From Microbulbifer sp. GL-2 (GTDB lineage Bacteria; Pseudomonadota; Gammaproteobacteria; Pseudomonadales; Cellvibrionaceae), in assembly GCF_007183175.1 (NCBI RefSeq), contig NZ_AP019807.1, forward strand, positions 62,001 to 126,000: 64,000 nucleotides of DNA, read 5' to 3'. Under the pieces are notes generated by a model. That model saw only the letters and a program-made list of their open reading frames with translations. It was not told the DNA's origin and searched no databases. The position numbers and the translations under genes are program-made. Position 1 is the stretch's first letter; the number at the start of each line of letters is the position of its first letter. Shown here piece after piece: positions 18,176 to 27,741 of this stretch.

Positions 18176-18991
18176 ATGAGTAACGACTTCTCGCAAAACC
18201 TGCGCCTTCTGTGCAGCTTCTACCGCTCAATTGCCGAGGTATGCAGGCGCATGGGTATCAATCGAGCGCAATTTAATAAGTACCTGAATGGCCATACCCA
18301 GCCCTCGCAGTACACCCTGAATAAAATCTGTCATTTTTTCGGAGTCGAACCTCACGAAATTATGATGCCCCGCGAACAGTTTGATCAAATTATTCGTGTA
18401 CGCAGTACACCTTCAAGCACTAAAGAGGCGGTGCGCCCCTACACTCGGGATATAGACATCCTTATGCGCGAGTCCCAGAGCCGTGCAGACAAATATCTGG
18501 GGTTTTATTTTGAGTACCACTACTCAATGACATTTCCGGATCATATTATCCGCAGCCTGCTACATATAGAGTCCGACGGGGATGGCTATTATTTCCAGCG
18601 CTTTGAGCGCATGCGCTACCCGGACAGGGAGGAGTGGTATAAATCCCATTACAAAGGCATGCTCTTTTTTCTCTCCGAGCGAATATTTCTGATTGGCTAC
18701 GAAGCCCTGACCCGCAATGAGATAGCCCAAACCATCCTCTATCCCACATACAAAAGTCGCGTCAGCTATTTGTCCGGCCTCAAGCTCGGCGCCTCCGCCA
18801 GCGACAGGCGGGAGCCCGTATGCACAAAGGTCGTTCTGGAGTCCCTGGGGCGCAATATCAGCATCAAAAACGCATTGAAATTATGCGGTGTTTTCGGGCC
18901 GGATTCCGATGAGATCAATCTGAATATCCGGGAGAACATCCGTGCCTCTACAAGCGAAGGCCCCCAAAGCTTTTTCGCAACCCCGCTTTGA
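18176..18991 (+). CDS. XRE-type helix-turn-helix regulator, probably of asparagine/aspartate use
   Basis: 271 residues. An N-terminal HTH (about residues 5-60; SIAEVCRRMGINRAQFNKYLNGHTQPSQYTLNKICHFFGV) resembles the Cro/CI fold. The C-terminal domain of about 190 residues (HYSMTFPDHIIRSLLHIES..., FLSERIFLIGYEAL) is of unknown fold and could sense a small molecule. Lying between ansA and the aspartase gene, it is a candidate regulator of both; this is inferred from position. The 10-bp inverted repeat upstream of ansA is a possible site. Confidence 0.8.
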   Translation: MSNDFSQNLRLLCSFYRSIAEVCRRMGINRAQFNKYLNGHTQPSQYTLNKICHFFGVEPHEIMMPREQFDQIIRVRSTPSSTKEAVRPYTRDIDILMRESQSRADKYLGFYFEYHYSMTFPDHIIRSLLHIESDGDGYYFQRFERMRYPDREEWYKSHYKGMLFFLSERIFLIGYEALTRNEIAQTILYPTYKSRVSYLSGLKLGASASDRREPVCTKVVLESLGRNISIKNALKLCGVFGPDSDEINLNIRENIRASTSEGPQSFFATPL

Positions 18992-19114
18992 CTACAAGAG
19001 TCGGTTAAGAAAGGCTCAAATTACAACAACCAAGAGGCGATCCAGAGAGTAAATCTTAATCCACTCTCAATATACGCTCGCCCACCTGCAGATGAAGAGA
19101 AGACAGGAATTAAC

Positions 19115-20581
19115 ATGACAAACGATTTCCATACACTGAAACCCATGCCCGTATTCAGTGCTGACAGTGCAACGCGGATTGAGCGCGACCTGTTGGGGGA
19201 ACGTGAAGTGCCAGCGGATGTTTATTTCGGCATCCAGACCCTGCGCGCCCTGGAAAACTTCCAGATTACCGGAATTACCCTCAACCACTTTCCCAACCTG
19301 GTAAAAGCTCTGGCTATGGTCAAAAAAGCTGCCTCGGGGGCCAACAGGGAATTGGGATATCTTGAAGATAAACTGCAAAAAGCTATAGCCAGTGCCTGTG
19401 ATGAAATTATTGAAGGAAAACTGCATGACCAGTTCCTGGTGGACATGATTCAGGGCGGAGCTGGCACATCCACCAACATGAATGCAAACGAGGTTATTGC
19501 CAACCGCGCATTGGAGTTATTGGGGCACAACAAGGGCGAATACAAAGAGGCCCACCCCAATAACCATGTGAACCTGTCACAGTCCACCAACGATGTTTAC
19601 CCAACTTCCATCAACCTGGCCGTACTGCTTAGTTATAACGACTTGGTACAGTCTATGGAAACCCTCTGTGTCGAGTTCGACAAGAAGGCCGGAGAATTTG
19701 CCCAAGTGATCAAGATGGGGCGCACCCAACTACAAGATGCTGTGCCCATGACCCTTGGACAGGAGTTTGCCGCTTTTGCCGCTACCATTCGTGAGGATGT
19801 GGCCAGGGTCAAAGAGCTGGTAACCCTGTTCAAAGAGATCAATATGGGCGGCACAGCGATTGGCACTGGTATCAATACCGACCCCGAATATCGTCAGTTG
19901 GTCGTTTCAGCTCTGTCAGAAATTTCCGGAATTGATTTTATCTGCGCAGAAAACCTGGTTGAAGCGACTTCCGATATGGGCGCTTTTGTGATGTTTTCCG
20001 GTGTAATGAAACGCATCGCTGTAAAAATATCGAAAATCTGCAGTGATTTACGCCTGCTTTCCAGCGGCCCACGCGCAGGCCTCAATGAGATCAACCTACC
20101 ACCAATGCAACCCGGCTCCTCCATCATGCCCGGCAAAGTTAATCCGGTCATTCCCGAAGTGGTAAATCAGGTAGCCTACCAGGTAATCGGTAATGATCTG
20201 ACCATTACCCTGGCAGCAGAGTCAGGTCAACTGCAGCTAAACGTCATGGAGCCGGTTATCGCCTTTAACCTGCTCCAGTCGATGCGTCTGATGACCCAGG
20301 CTATGGATACCCTGGCACAACGCTGCGTCAACGGCATTACGGCCAACGAAGAGCACTGCCTGCAAATGGTGGAAAACAGCATCGGCCTGATTACCGCAGT
20401 TAACCCATTTATTGGCTACGAGAATGCGACCCGCATCGCCAAGCAGGCTTTGATCACCGGTGCTAGCGTCAAACAATTGATTCTTGAAGAAGGGCTGTTA
20501 AGTGAGGAAGAGCTTAACGATATTCTGGCTCCAGAAAATATGACCCAGCCCAGAAAGGTTTCGCTGAAGAGCACGGCTTAG
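19115..20581 (+). CDS. aspA: Aspartate ammonia-lyase (aspartase)
   Basis: Converts aspartate to fumarate and ammonia. 488 residues; AGGA 6 nt before ATG 19115. The fumarase/aspartase superfamily signature GSSIMPGKVNPVIPEV with the catalytic Ser loop is present, along with QGGAGTSTNMNANEVIANRA and HPNNHVNLSQSTNDVYPTS. The N-terminal ERDLLGEREVPADVYFGIQTLRA favours aspartase over fumarase C; the context with asparaginase agrees. It ends convergently with dsbC at a strong shared hairpin. Confidence 0.93.
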   Translation: MTNDFHTLKPMPVFSADSATRIERDLLGEREVPADVYFGIQTLRALENFQITGITLNHFPNLVKALAMVKKAASGANRELGYLEDKLQKAIASACDEIIEGKLHDQFLVDMIQGGAGTSTNMNANEVIANRALELLGHNKGEYKEAHPNNHVNLSQSTNDVYPTSINLAVLLSYNDLVQSMETLCVEFDKKAGEFAQVIKMGRTQLQDAVPMTLGQEFAAFAATIREDVARVKELVTLFKEINMGGTAIGTGINTDPEYRQLVVSALSEISGIDFICAENLVEATSDMGAFVMFSGVMKRIAVKISKICSDLRLLSSGPRAGLNEINLPPMQPGSSIMPGKVNPVIPEVVNQVAYQVIGNDLTITLAAESGQLQLNVMEPVIAFNLLQSMRLMTQAMDTLAQRCVNGITANEEHCLQMVENSIGLITAVNPFIGYENATRIAKQALITGASVKQLILEEGLLSEEELNDILAPENMTQPRKVSLKSTA

Positions 20582-20587
20582 TGAATA

Positions 20588-20617
20588 ATTGCCGGCAGCA
20601 TCACTGCTGCCGGCAAT
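20588..20617. terminator. Bidirectional hairpin between aspA and dsbC
   Basis: A perfect 13-bp inverted repeat (ATTGCCGGCAGCA with TGCTGCCGGCAAT) with a 4-base TCAC loop sits between the convergent stop codons of aspA and dsbC. It can form in either transcript; no long U-tract is present on either side. Confidence 0.75.
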
Positions 20618-20634
20618 ACAAAGTCAGGAAAGGA

Positions 20635-21387
20635 TTAAATACCCAGCTCTTTTACTAAAGATGCCGGTGGGAGGTAACCAGGTACCACTCGACCATCTTC
20701 CATAACGATGGTGGGCGTACCTCGAACATCAATAGCTTCATTACCTAGTTTGTATTGAGCAGCCACTGGATTGTTATTACAAACCTTGAGAGGCACATTT
20801 TCCCGGTTTTTCAATGCGGTCAGTGTCTTGTTGCTGTCATCTGCACACCAGGCGGTAGCGAGCTTGCGGTAACCCAGGGACTGCAATCCACCTCGGGGGA
20901 AAGCCAGGTAGCGCACTTCAATACCGCGCTTATTCAGTTCAGGCACATCCTGGTGCAGTTTGCGGCAATAGCCACAATCCACATCGGTAAATACATAAAT
21001 ACTCGCCTTGGTTTCACCCTTGGGCGAGAACACAATCATATCCTCGACATTCTGGTCACCCATTACCTTGGCCCGATGACCGGTTCTGCGTGTCTCGGAC
21101 AGGTTAGCGAGCCCACCACCATTTTTCACCTGGAACAAATCGCCGTAGATGAAATGACTGCCATCTTGAGAGACAAATAGAGTAGTGTTGCCACCATCTA
21201 CATCCACCTCATAGAGGCCTTTAATAGGGCTCTCACGTACTTCGCCGTAAGTGGCCTTGGGGTTGCCGGCCTCCAGGCGTGTTTTGATGGTCTTTGCAAC
21301 ATTCGCATCGACTTCCGCCAGGGCCGCAGGTCCCAATAGGCCGAGCAGTGCACCAGCCAGCGCCAGCGGCTTCTTGATTAGCGTCAT
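20635..21387 (-). CDS. dsbC: Thiol:disulfide interchange protein DsbC
   Basis: Periplasmic disulfide isomerase. 250 residues with a signal peptide (residues 1-24, cleavage after ALA). An N-terminal DsbC dimerisation domain (about 25-90) and a thioredoxin-fold domain with active site CGYC in TDVDCGYCRKLH follow. The cis-Pro loop is RGTPTIVMEDG. A second Cys pair (WCADD and KVCNNN) is as in DsbC. It would be kept reduced by DsbD, not encoded here. Confidence 0.95.
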   Translation of the reverse strand: MTLIKKPLALAGALLGLLGPAALAEVDANVAKTIKTRLEAGNPKATYGEVRESPIKGLYEVDVDGGNTTLFVSQDGSHFIYGDLFQVKNGGGLANLSETRRTGHRAKVMGDQNVEDMIVFSPKGETKASIYVFTDVDCGYCRKLHQDVPELNKRGIEVRYLAFPRGGLQSLGYRKLATAWCADDSNKTLTALKNRENVPLKVCNNNPVAAQYKLGNEAIDVRGTPTIVMEDGRVVPGYLPPASLVKELGI

Positions 21388-21718
21388 TACCGATTGCTCC
21401 TTAAATTCTCAGTAGGCTTGGACTTAAACGCCGAGCCTCAGTTCCAGCCAGTATGGCAGCTGTTTACCGTTTCCGGCTTACTATGGCGCGTTTTAACATA
21501 TTCAGGCAGCGGGGACTACGCTCAAATAGTCAGGCTGTGAGCCAGGCAGCTGAAACCAATAATCTACTGACATCGCCGGCAAGGGAATCCCCTGTATTAC
21601 AGCAATCTACTAACTATACGAACCTTAATATCCGCCCCAACAGAGAGGCAGCCTCCTGGAGAGAGAATGCATTGCAGCATAGACTGGAAAGTCAACCCTC
21701 TGGAAAAATACCAGGCAC
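21388..21718. other. Intergenic region upstream of dsbC
   Basis: About 330 nt between the dsbC start and the rplS terminator. It should hold the dsbC promoter. A plus-strand open frame crosses it, but it runs through the rplS terminator and has no ribosome binding site or family resemblance, so I call no gene. Confidence 0.5.
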
Positions 21719-21752
21719 AAAAAAGCCGGTGCCACAAGACACCGGCTTTTTT
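21719..21752 (-). terminator. Intrinsic terminator of the rpsP-rimM-trmD-rplS operon
   Basis: AAAAAAGCCGGTG pairs with CACCGGCTTTTTT around an 8-base loop, about 20 nt past the rplS stop. A GC stem with a U-tract on the minus strand makes this a standard intrinsic terminator; the flanking A-run would also let it work on the plus strand. Confidence 0.92.
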
Positions 21753-21772
21753 GTGAGCTGTAAGAGAAAGAC

Positions 21773-22123
21773 TTAGTTGAGTTTCTCTTTAATACGGGCC
21801 GCTTTACCAGTCAGGCTGCGCAAGTAGTACAGCTTGGCCTGGCGCACGTCACCACGACGCTTCACCTTCAGGCTGTCAACCAACGGGCTGTGAGTCTGGA
21901 AAGTACGCTCAACACCAACACCGTGGGAGATTTTACGTACGGTAAAGGAGGAGTTCAGGCCACGGTTACGCTTGGCAATTACCACACCCTCGAACGCCTG
22001 CAGACGCTCACGGTTACCCTCTTTTACTTTTACCTGAACGATTACAGTGTCGCCCGGTGCGAAGGGAGGTACTTCGCTCTTCAGCTGTTCCTGCTCCAGC
22101 TGCTGAATAATTTTATTGGTCAT
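21773..22123 (-). CDS. rplS: Large-subunit ribosomal protein bL19
   Basis: 116 residues, standard length. FAPGDTVIVQVKVKEGNRERLQAFEGVVIAKRNRG and SFTVRKISHGVGVERTFQTHSP are the family core. It sits at the 30S/50S interface. Last gene of the conserved rpsP-rimM-trmD-rplS operon, 89 nt after trmD, followed by an intrinsic terminator. Confidence 0.98.
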   Translation of the reverse strand: MTNKIIQQLEQEQLKSEVPPFAPGDTVIVQVKVKEGNRERLQAFEGVVIAKRNRGLNSSFTVRKISHGVGVERTFQTHSPLVDSLKVKRRGDVRQAKLYYLRSLTGKAARIKEKLN

Positions 22124-22212
22124 TTGGATTTGCTCCCAAATAGAGTTTGTGTAGCTTCTCAGCTAGTTCACCGAACTACTCTCGCCTCCCGGCGAATCCG
22201 GCATCAAATTTT

Positions 22213-22968
22213 TTAGGACTTCTGCTCCTGCTGGATTTCCTCCAACAACTGCTTCTGCTCCTTGTTCAGCTCCAGCCCCTCCAGAAGGTCGGGCCGACGC
22301 TGCTGTGTGCGCGCCAGTGCCTGCTTCAGACGCCAGCGGCGTATTCTTTCATGATTGCCCGAGAGCAACACTTCCGGTACCGCTACTCCCCGGTACTGTT
22401 CGGGCCGGGTGTAGTGGGGACAATCCAGCAAGCCAGAGGAAAAAGAGTCCTCAACCGCAGACTGATCGTGCCCGAGAGCGCCGGGAATCAAGCGGGTGAT
22501 CGCATCCACCATCACCATAGCAGCCAGTTCACCACCACTTAGAACATAGTCACCAATAGACCACTCTTCGTCGATCAAGGACTCGACGATACGCTCATCC
22601 ACCCCTTCATAGCGCCCGGCCAGTAAAACCAGATTGCCAGCAGCGGAAAGGTCTTCGACCCCGCGCTGATCCAGTTGCCGCCCTTGCGGAGACAGGTAGA
22701 TAGTACGTACAGCCCCACCCTCTTCTCCAGCCCAGGTGCGTGCCGCCTCCAGAGCCTGATAAAGGGGTTCAGCCATCATCACCATTCCGGGACCACCACC
22801 ATATGGGCGATCATCCACAGTGCGGTGCTTGTCACTGGTGAATTCCCGAGGGTTCCAGCAGCGTACTTCCAGCAGGCCATCTTTAGCGGCCCGTCCGCTG
22901 ACACCATACTCGGTCAATGCAGCAAACATTTCCGGAAAAATGCTCACCAGAGCGATTCTTTTCGCCAT
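22213..22968 (-). CDS. trmD: tRNA (guanine37-N1)-methyltransferase
   Basis: SPOUT-class enzyme making m1G37 next to the anticodon, preventing +1 frameshifting. 251 residues. The knotted SAM-binding region shows DDRPYGGGPGMVMM, LLAGRYEGVDERI and IGDYVLSGGELAAMV, with the catalytic Asp in the C-terminal part (RLIPGALGHDQSA). It lies 12 nt after rimM in the usual operon. Confidence 0.98.
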   Translation of the reverse strand: MAKRIALVSIFPEMFAALTEYGVSGRAAKDGLLEVRCWNPREFTSDKHRTVDDRPYGGGPGMVMMAEPLYQALEAARTWAGEEGGAVRTIYLSPQGRQLDQRGVEDLSAAGNLVLLAGRYEGVDERIVESLIDEEWSIGDYVLSGGELAAMVMVDAITRLIPGALGHDQSAVEDSFSSGLLDCPHYTRPEQYRGVAVPEVLLSGNHERIRRWRLKQALARTQQRRPDLLEGLELNKEQKQLLEEIQQEQKS

Positions 22969-22980
22969 CGCTCCAACGCC

Positions 22981-23541
22981 TTAAAAAGCTGGATCCCAGT
23001 CGACGGTAATCACACCGGCTTCCAGGTCTATATCCGCAATAAACTGATCTGGTAAATAGGGGATCAGACGCTCGCGCTTATCCACTCCTCCACGCACCAC
23101 CAACACATCATTGGCACCAGTTTCCATCATGCGTGCGACAATGCCAAAGTCGTGCTCTTCACCCGCAAAGCGGCTGATTACCCGCAAACCTTCGAGCTGG
23201 TGCCAGTAATACTCGCCCTGCCCTAATTCCGGTAACAAGTCACGCGCAACAGCAATATCACGCTGGCAGAGCCGAGCCGCAAGATCGCGGTCATCTATGC
23301 CATTCACATGTACGATCAAACCCTTGCCATGACGCTTGCCAGCATCAATTTCGAGGGCTTCCCAACCTTTCGGCCCCCGCAACCACCACTTGGGGAATTG
23401 CAGGATATTGTCCATTGGTTCGGTATAGGAATACACCTTCACCCAACCACGTACACCATAAACGGTAGTTACGCGCCCAACAGTGACCAATTGATCGGTG
23501 ATCTCTCCGTTATTCGTCACAGGCGCACCACTAACGTGCAA
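22981..23541 (-). CDS. rimM: 16S rRNA processing/maturation factor RimM
   Basis: Assists 30S head assembly with uS19. Up to 186 residues. The N-terminal RimM barrel is VTVGRVTTVYGVRGWVKVYSYTEP, and the C-terminal PRC-barrel includes GEYYWHQLEGLRV. The longest frame begins at a TTG only 1 nt after the rpsP stop; an in-frame GTG at 23520 is an alternative start, and the sequence does not decide between them. Confidence 0.95.
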   Translation of the reverse strand: MHVSGAPVTNNGEITDQLVTVGRVTTVYGVRGWVKVYSYTEPMDNILQFPKWWLRGPKGWEALEIDAGKRHGKGLIVHVNGIDDRDLAARLCQRDIAVARDLLPELGQGEYYWHQLEGLRVISRFAGEEHDFGIVARMMETGANDVLVVRGGVDKRERLIPYLPDQFIADIDLEAGVITVDWDPAF

Positions 23542-23542
23542 A

Positions 23543-23803
23543 TTAAGCGGTTTCTTTCAGCAGTTTGCCGACACGGTCGGAAACCTGCGCACCATGACCC
23601 AGCCAGAACTCAACACGCTCACGGTCAATACGCAGACGCTCTTCCTGACCGCGGGCAACCGGGTTAAAGAAGCCAACACGCTCAATAAAACGACCGTCGC
23701 GAGATTTGCGGCTGTCGGTCACTGTCAGGTGATAAAACGGGCGCTTTTTAGCACCGCCACGAGCCAAACGAATGGTTACCATGTAACTTTCCTGTAGATT
23801 CAA
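23543..23803 (-). CDS. rpsP: Small-subunit ribosomal protein bS16
   Basis: 86 residues; MVTIRLARGGAKKRPFYHLTVTDSRKSRDGRFIERVGFFNP is the family signature. An in-frame ATG seven codons upstream (at 23803) gives the longer form MNLQESYMVTIRL; the conserved N-terminus suggests translation actually starts at the second Met (23782). First gene of the operon. Confidence 0.97.
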   Translation of the reverse strand: MNLQESYMVTIRLARGGAKKRPFYHLTVTDSRKSRDGRFIERVGFFNPVARGQEERLRIDRERVEFWLGHGAQVSDRVGKLLKETA

Positions 23804-23935
23804 TTACTGGATGGCTGTATTAGCAGCCACCTATACAACTCCGCCGGCAGCTCACCCAGCGAAAGGCGGCGTATTCTAATGTACCGCCATAGATTTGTAT
23901 AGCGTTCGATCGGGCCACCACAGCGGCCAGGGATA

Positions 23936-25348
23936 CTATTTTTTCTTCATGCTTGGCGGCAGGCCACTAGGTAAACCGCCCATACCTCCGGGCATTCCGC
24001 CCCCCATACCAGGCATACCACCAAGGCCGCGCATCATCTTGCCCATACCACCGCCTTTGAGTTTTTTCATCATCTTCCCCATCTGCTTGTGCTGTTTAAG
24101 CAGACGGTTCAGATCCTGCAACTGGGTGCCGGAACCAGCGACAATGCGACGCTTGCGCGAACCATTCAGTAATTCTGGATTACGGCGTTCAGCGGGTGTC
24201 ATAGAGGAGATGATCGCGTCCATACGCTTGAACTCCTTGCCCATATCAGCCTGCTGGGCCGCCTGAGCGACACCGCCCATTCCCGGCATCTTCTCGAGCA
24301 GGGAGCCAAAGCCACCCATATTTTGCATTTGCTGAAGCTGATCGCGCAGGTCTTCCAGGTCAAAGCCCTTGCCTTTCTGAACCTTCTTAACCAACTTTTC
24401 TGCTTTCGCCTTATCAATCTTCTGCTCTGCCTCTTCGATTAGAGACAGGATATCCCCCATACCCAGGATACGGGAGGCAATACGATCGGGGTGGAAGGTT
24501 TCCAGTGCATCCGTCTTTTCACCGACACCGATAAACTTGATCGGCTTGCCGGTCACATGACGTACGGATAGAGCCGCACCACCGCGAGCATCGCCATCGG
24601 CTTTAGTCAGGATGACACCGGTAAGCGGTAGGGCCTCATTAAAGGCGCTGGCAGTGTTTACCGCATCCTGACCGATCATCGCATCAATCACGAACAGGGT
24701 TTCCGCTGGATTCAATTCGGTATGCAGTTCGCGAATTTCATCCATCAGCTGACCATCAATATGTAGACGGCCAGCGGTATCGACGATGAGCACATCAGCA
24801 AACTGCTTGCGGGCAGCATCAACGGCGCCCTTGGCAATATCCAAGGGTTTCTGCTCAGCGGCAGAGGGATGGAAAATCGCACCAACTTCGCCAGCCAGGG
24901 TCTCCAACTGTTTGATAGCCGCGGGGCGGTATACGTCCGCACTCACCACCATCACTTTTTTCTTTTCCCGCTCCTGCAGGTACTTGGCCAGCTTGGCGAC
25001 ACTGGTGGTTTTACCAGCGCCCTGCAAGCCCGCCATTAAGATAACCGCGGGAGGCTGGACGGCGAGATTAAGAGGCTCAGCAGCCGCTCCCATCACCTTG
25101 ACCAGTTCATCCTGAACAATCTTGACGAACTGCTGACCCGGGTTCAGGGCCTTGCTAACCTTCTGCCCCACGGCAGCCGTGCGCACCTGCTGAACAAAGG
25201 CCTTTACAACTGGCAGGGCGACATCCGCCTCAAGCAGGGCCTTGCGCACCTCGCGCAGGGTATCGCGGATATTGTCATCGGTCAGGCGCGCCTTGCCGGT
25301 GACTTTTTTCAGGGCCGCCGATAAGCGGTCACTCAGGTTATCGAACAT
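23936..25348 (-). CDS. ffh: Signal recognition particle protein Ffh (SRP54)
   Basis: GTPase that binds signal sequences and 4.5S RNA to target membrane proteins to FtsY. 470 residues: N domain (1-85), G domain with GLQGAGKTTSVAKLA (P-loop), DVYRPAAIKQL, DTAGRLH and TKADGDARGGAAL, then the Met-rich M domain ending in a long Gly/Met-rich tail (GGMGKMMRGLGGMPGMGGG). Upstream of the rpsP operon and divergent from ypjD, as in E. coli. Confidence 0.98.
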   Translation of the reverse strand: MFDNLSDRLSAALKKVTGKARLTDDNIRDTLREVRKALLEADVALPVVKAFVQQVRTAAVGQKVSKALNPGQQFVKIVQDELVKVMGAAAEPLNLAVQPPAVILMAGLQGAGKTTSVAKLAKYLQEREKKKVMVVSADVYRPAAIKQLETLAGEVGAIFHPSAAEQKPLDIAKGAVDAARKQFADVLIVDTAGRLHIDGQLMDEIRELHTELNPAETLFVIDAMIGQDAVNTASAFNEALPLTGVILTKADGDARGGAALSVRHVTGKPIKFIGVGEKTDALETFHPDRIASRILGMGDILSLIEEAEQKIDKAKAEKLVKKVQKGKGFDLEDLRDQLQQMQNMGGFGSLLEKMPGMGGVAQAAQQADMGKEFKRMDAIISSMTPAERRNPELLNGSRKRRIVAGSGTQLQDLNRLLKQHKQMGKMMKKLKGGGMGKMMRGLGGMPGMGGGMPGGMGGLPSGLPPSMKKK

Positions 25349-25534
25349 AAATTCGTCTCGATTTCTCCGATTGCGGATTGGACCCCAGTGCGGTGGGCCG
25401 CGAAATTTGAGGGAGCCACGTCCAACTCCCAGTCTGAGGCGCGGCAGTATAGCCCAGGTACCCTCACAGCCGAAATATCGTCAGATCTTCCCTGTTTAAG
25501 CGGGCTGTGACACACTCCTCCTCTATCGCAATAA

Positions 25535-26353
25535 ATGATACGGATCTACTCAATGGCGGCATTCGCCCACTGGACGGCCATCGCTCTATATATCGCCACA
25601 ACTGCGGTCGCGGCGGGAGCTCTCGCCCGCGGTCGTCAGCCAAATAACAAACTCTTGCTGGCTCTGCTCGCAGGCGCACTGGTCACACATGCGATATCCC
25701 TGGTGCATATCCTATTCTCACCAGCAGGCTACCGCTTCGATCTGCTGGCAATGTTGTCCCTGATCGCATGGGTAGTAAACCTGCTACTGCTTATTCTGGC
25801 CGCGGGGCGCCCGCTAACCCTGTTAATCCTTATCTTTGCTCCTGTGGGTGCACTCACAGAGTTCGCAGCATCACACACCTGGGGTTCTGTTGAACCACAC
25901 CAGCAACTTTCTTCAGGCATTGCCGTTCACGCGCTGCTATCGATTTCAGCCTACTCCCTGCTGACCCTGGCAACCCTGCAAGCGATTTACTTGTACTACC
26001 TGAATCAGCAGCTACACAACCACAAACCCGTGGGAGCCACCCGCCTGCTACCGCCGCTACAGAGTATGGAATCACTACTTTTTGGCTTGATCGCATTCGG
26101 GCAACTTCTGCTAACCGCCTCACTGATTACCGGATTTGTATTTGTGGGCAACCTTTTTGAGCAGGGCCCACTGCACAAGACAATACTCTCCATCATTGCC
26201 TGGGTACTCTACAGTATCCTGCTATGGGGGCACTGGCAGTGGGGCTGGCGCGGCAATACCGCAGTTCGCTGGACACTTAGTGCTTTCGCCGCCCTGATGC
26301 TGGCTTACTTTGGCAGCAAATTGGTAATGGAAGTGATCCTGCAACGCGGGTAA
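25535..26353 (+). CDS. ypjD: YpjD/CcsA-like cytochrome c assembly family membrane protein
   Basis: 272 residues with about eight transmembrane helices; the conserved His/Trp-rich part is seen in VHALLSISAYSLLTLATLQA and LLWGHWQWGWRG. The family resembles the haem-handling CcsA/CcmC proteins, but the role of YpjD itself is not established. The ffh-divergent position followed by corB is the conserved arrangement in gammaproteobacteria. The start may be the ATG at 25553 (MAAFAHW); neither ATG has a strong ribosome binding site. Confidence 0.85.
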   Translation: MIRIYSMAAFAHWTAIALYIATTAVAAGALARGRQPNNKLLLALLAGALVTHAISLVHILFSPAGYRFDLLAMLSLIAWVVNLLLLILAAGRPLTLLILIFAPVGALTEFAASHTWGSVEPHQQLSSGIAVHALLSISAYSLLTLATLQAIYLYYLNQQLHNHKPVGATRLLPPLQSMESLLFGLIAFGQLLLTASLITGFVFVGNLFEQGPLHKTILSIIAWVLYSILLWGHWQWGWRGNTAVRWTLSAFAALMLAYFGSKLVMEVILQRG

Positions 26354-26448
26354 AACGGCTGGCCAACCAGCATAAAAGTGACCGGAAAACTTGCGGAGGT
26401 CCGCGTTCTACTCCAATATCTCCGCTCCCAAATAAGAAGAGTTCTCCC

Positions 26449-27719
26449 TTGAACGAGATGCCCCCGGGCCTGCTATTTAGCTTGCTGGCCCTGCTGATTG
26501 TCATATCGGCTTTCTTTTCCAGCTCCGAAACCAGCATGATGGCGCTGAACCGCTATCGCTTGCGACATCAGGCCAAAAGTGGTCACCGCGGAGCCAAGCG
26601 GGCAGTTGAACTCCTCGCGCGACCAGACAAACTGATCGGCGTTATCCTGATCGGCAACAACCTGGTGAATATTCTTGCATCGGTTATTGCCGGAGTCGTG
26701 TTTACCCAACTCTATGGAGATGCCGGCGTATTTTATGCAACTGCGGCCCTTACTATCATTATTCTGATATTTGCCGAAGTTACCCCCAAAACCATTGCCG
26801 CACTTCACCCCGAAAGAGTTGCATTTCCGGCTTCCTTGATTTTGCGCCCACTACTATGGCTGCTTACCCCATTGGTCCTACTGGTAGGCAGTATCTCCAA
26901 CGGGCTCGCAAGACTCGTCGGCGTGGAAACAACCGCTGGCAGCGAAGCTGAACATCTGGCTCCCGAGGAGCTGAGGACTGTTGTATTTGAGTCCGGCGCC
27001 CTGATCCCCAGTAAACACAAAGGCATGCTCCTGAATGTACTGGACCTGGATCAGGCCACAGTTGAAGATATTATGATCCCCCGCAATGAGGTGATGGGAG
27101 TCGACCTGGAGAACAGCGCCGAGGAAATTCTCCAGCAACTGGCGGAGAGCAGTTATACTCGACTGCCGGTCTACAGGGGAGATATCAATAAGGTCGTCGG
27201 CATACTGCATTTACGCCGCGCTGCACAGATTCTGCGCGACGGCCCCGATAACCTGACGGCAGAGCGCCTCAAATCCTTCACCGATGAACCCTACTTCGTG
27301 CCGGAAGCTACCCCCTCCCCACTTTATTAATGAATTTCCAGAAGACCAAGCGCCGCATGGGGCTGGTGGTTGATGAGTACGGGGAAGTGATGGGAATCGT
27401 TACCCTGGAAGATCTACTGGAGGAAATTGTCGGCGACTTCACCGCAAGCCAGGTGCCCAGCGACGACGAAGAGATCGTAGCCACCGGGGAAGGCTGGTAT
27501 ATGATTGAGGGCGGCACATCCATTAGGGATATCAATCGCACCCTCGGTTGGCACCTACCCACCGATGGCCCCAAAACATTTAATGGCCTGGCGATGGAGC
27601 ACCTGGAAAGTATTCCAGATGGCAATATCAGCCTGTACATCCTCAATTACCTGGTGGAAATTGAAGAGGTCTCCGACAAGATGATTACTAAGGCCCGGGT
27701 TAAGAAAATAGATCGCTGA
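26449..27719 (+). CDS. corB: CNNM/CorB-family transporter-associated protein (YfjD-type), frameshifted in this sequence
   Basis: Membrane protein linked to Mg/Co efflux. It has an N-terminal DUF21/CNNM domain of four helices (SAFFSSSETSMMALNRYRLRH, IGVILIGNNLVNILAS), two CBS domains (from TVEDIMIPRNEVMGVDLEN) and a C-terminal CorC_HlyC domain (VATGEGWYMIEGGTSIRDINRTLGW). The frame is broken in a C-rich stretch (27311-27320, runs of five and four C). One added C joins VPEATP to TLLMNFQKTKRRMGLVVDEYGEVMG and gives 423 residues, the family length. Start TTG 26449 or ATG 26458. Probably intact in the organism. Confidence 0.9.
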
Positions 27720-27741
27720 TCTCTCAGCACAATCGGCTGAA

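Noticed and set aside
21453..21776. 107-codon plus-strand ORF upstream of dsbC
   Set aside because: It runs through the rplS intrinsic terminator and shows low-complexity, non-family sequence.
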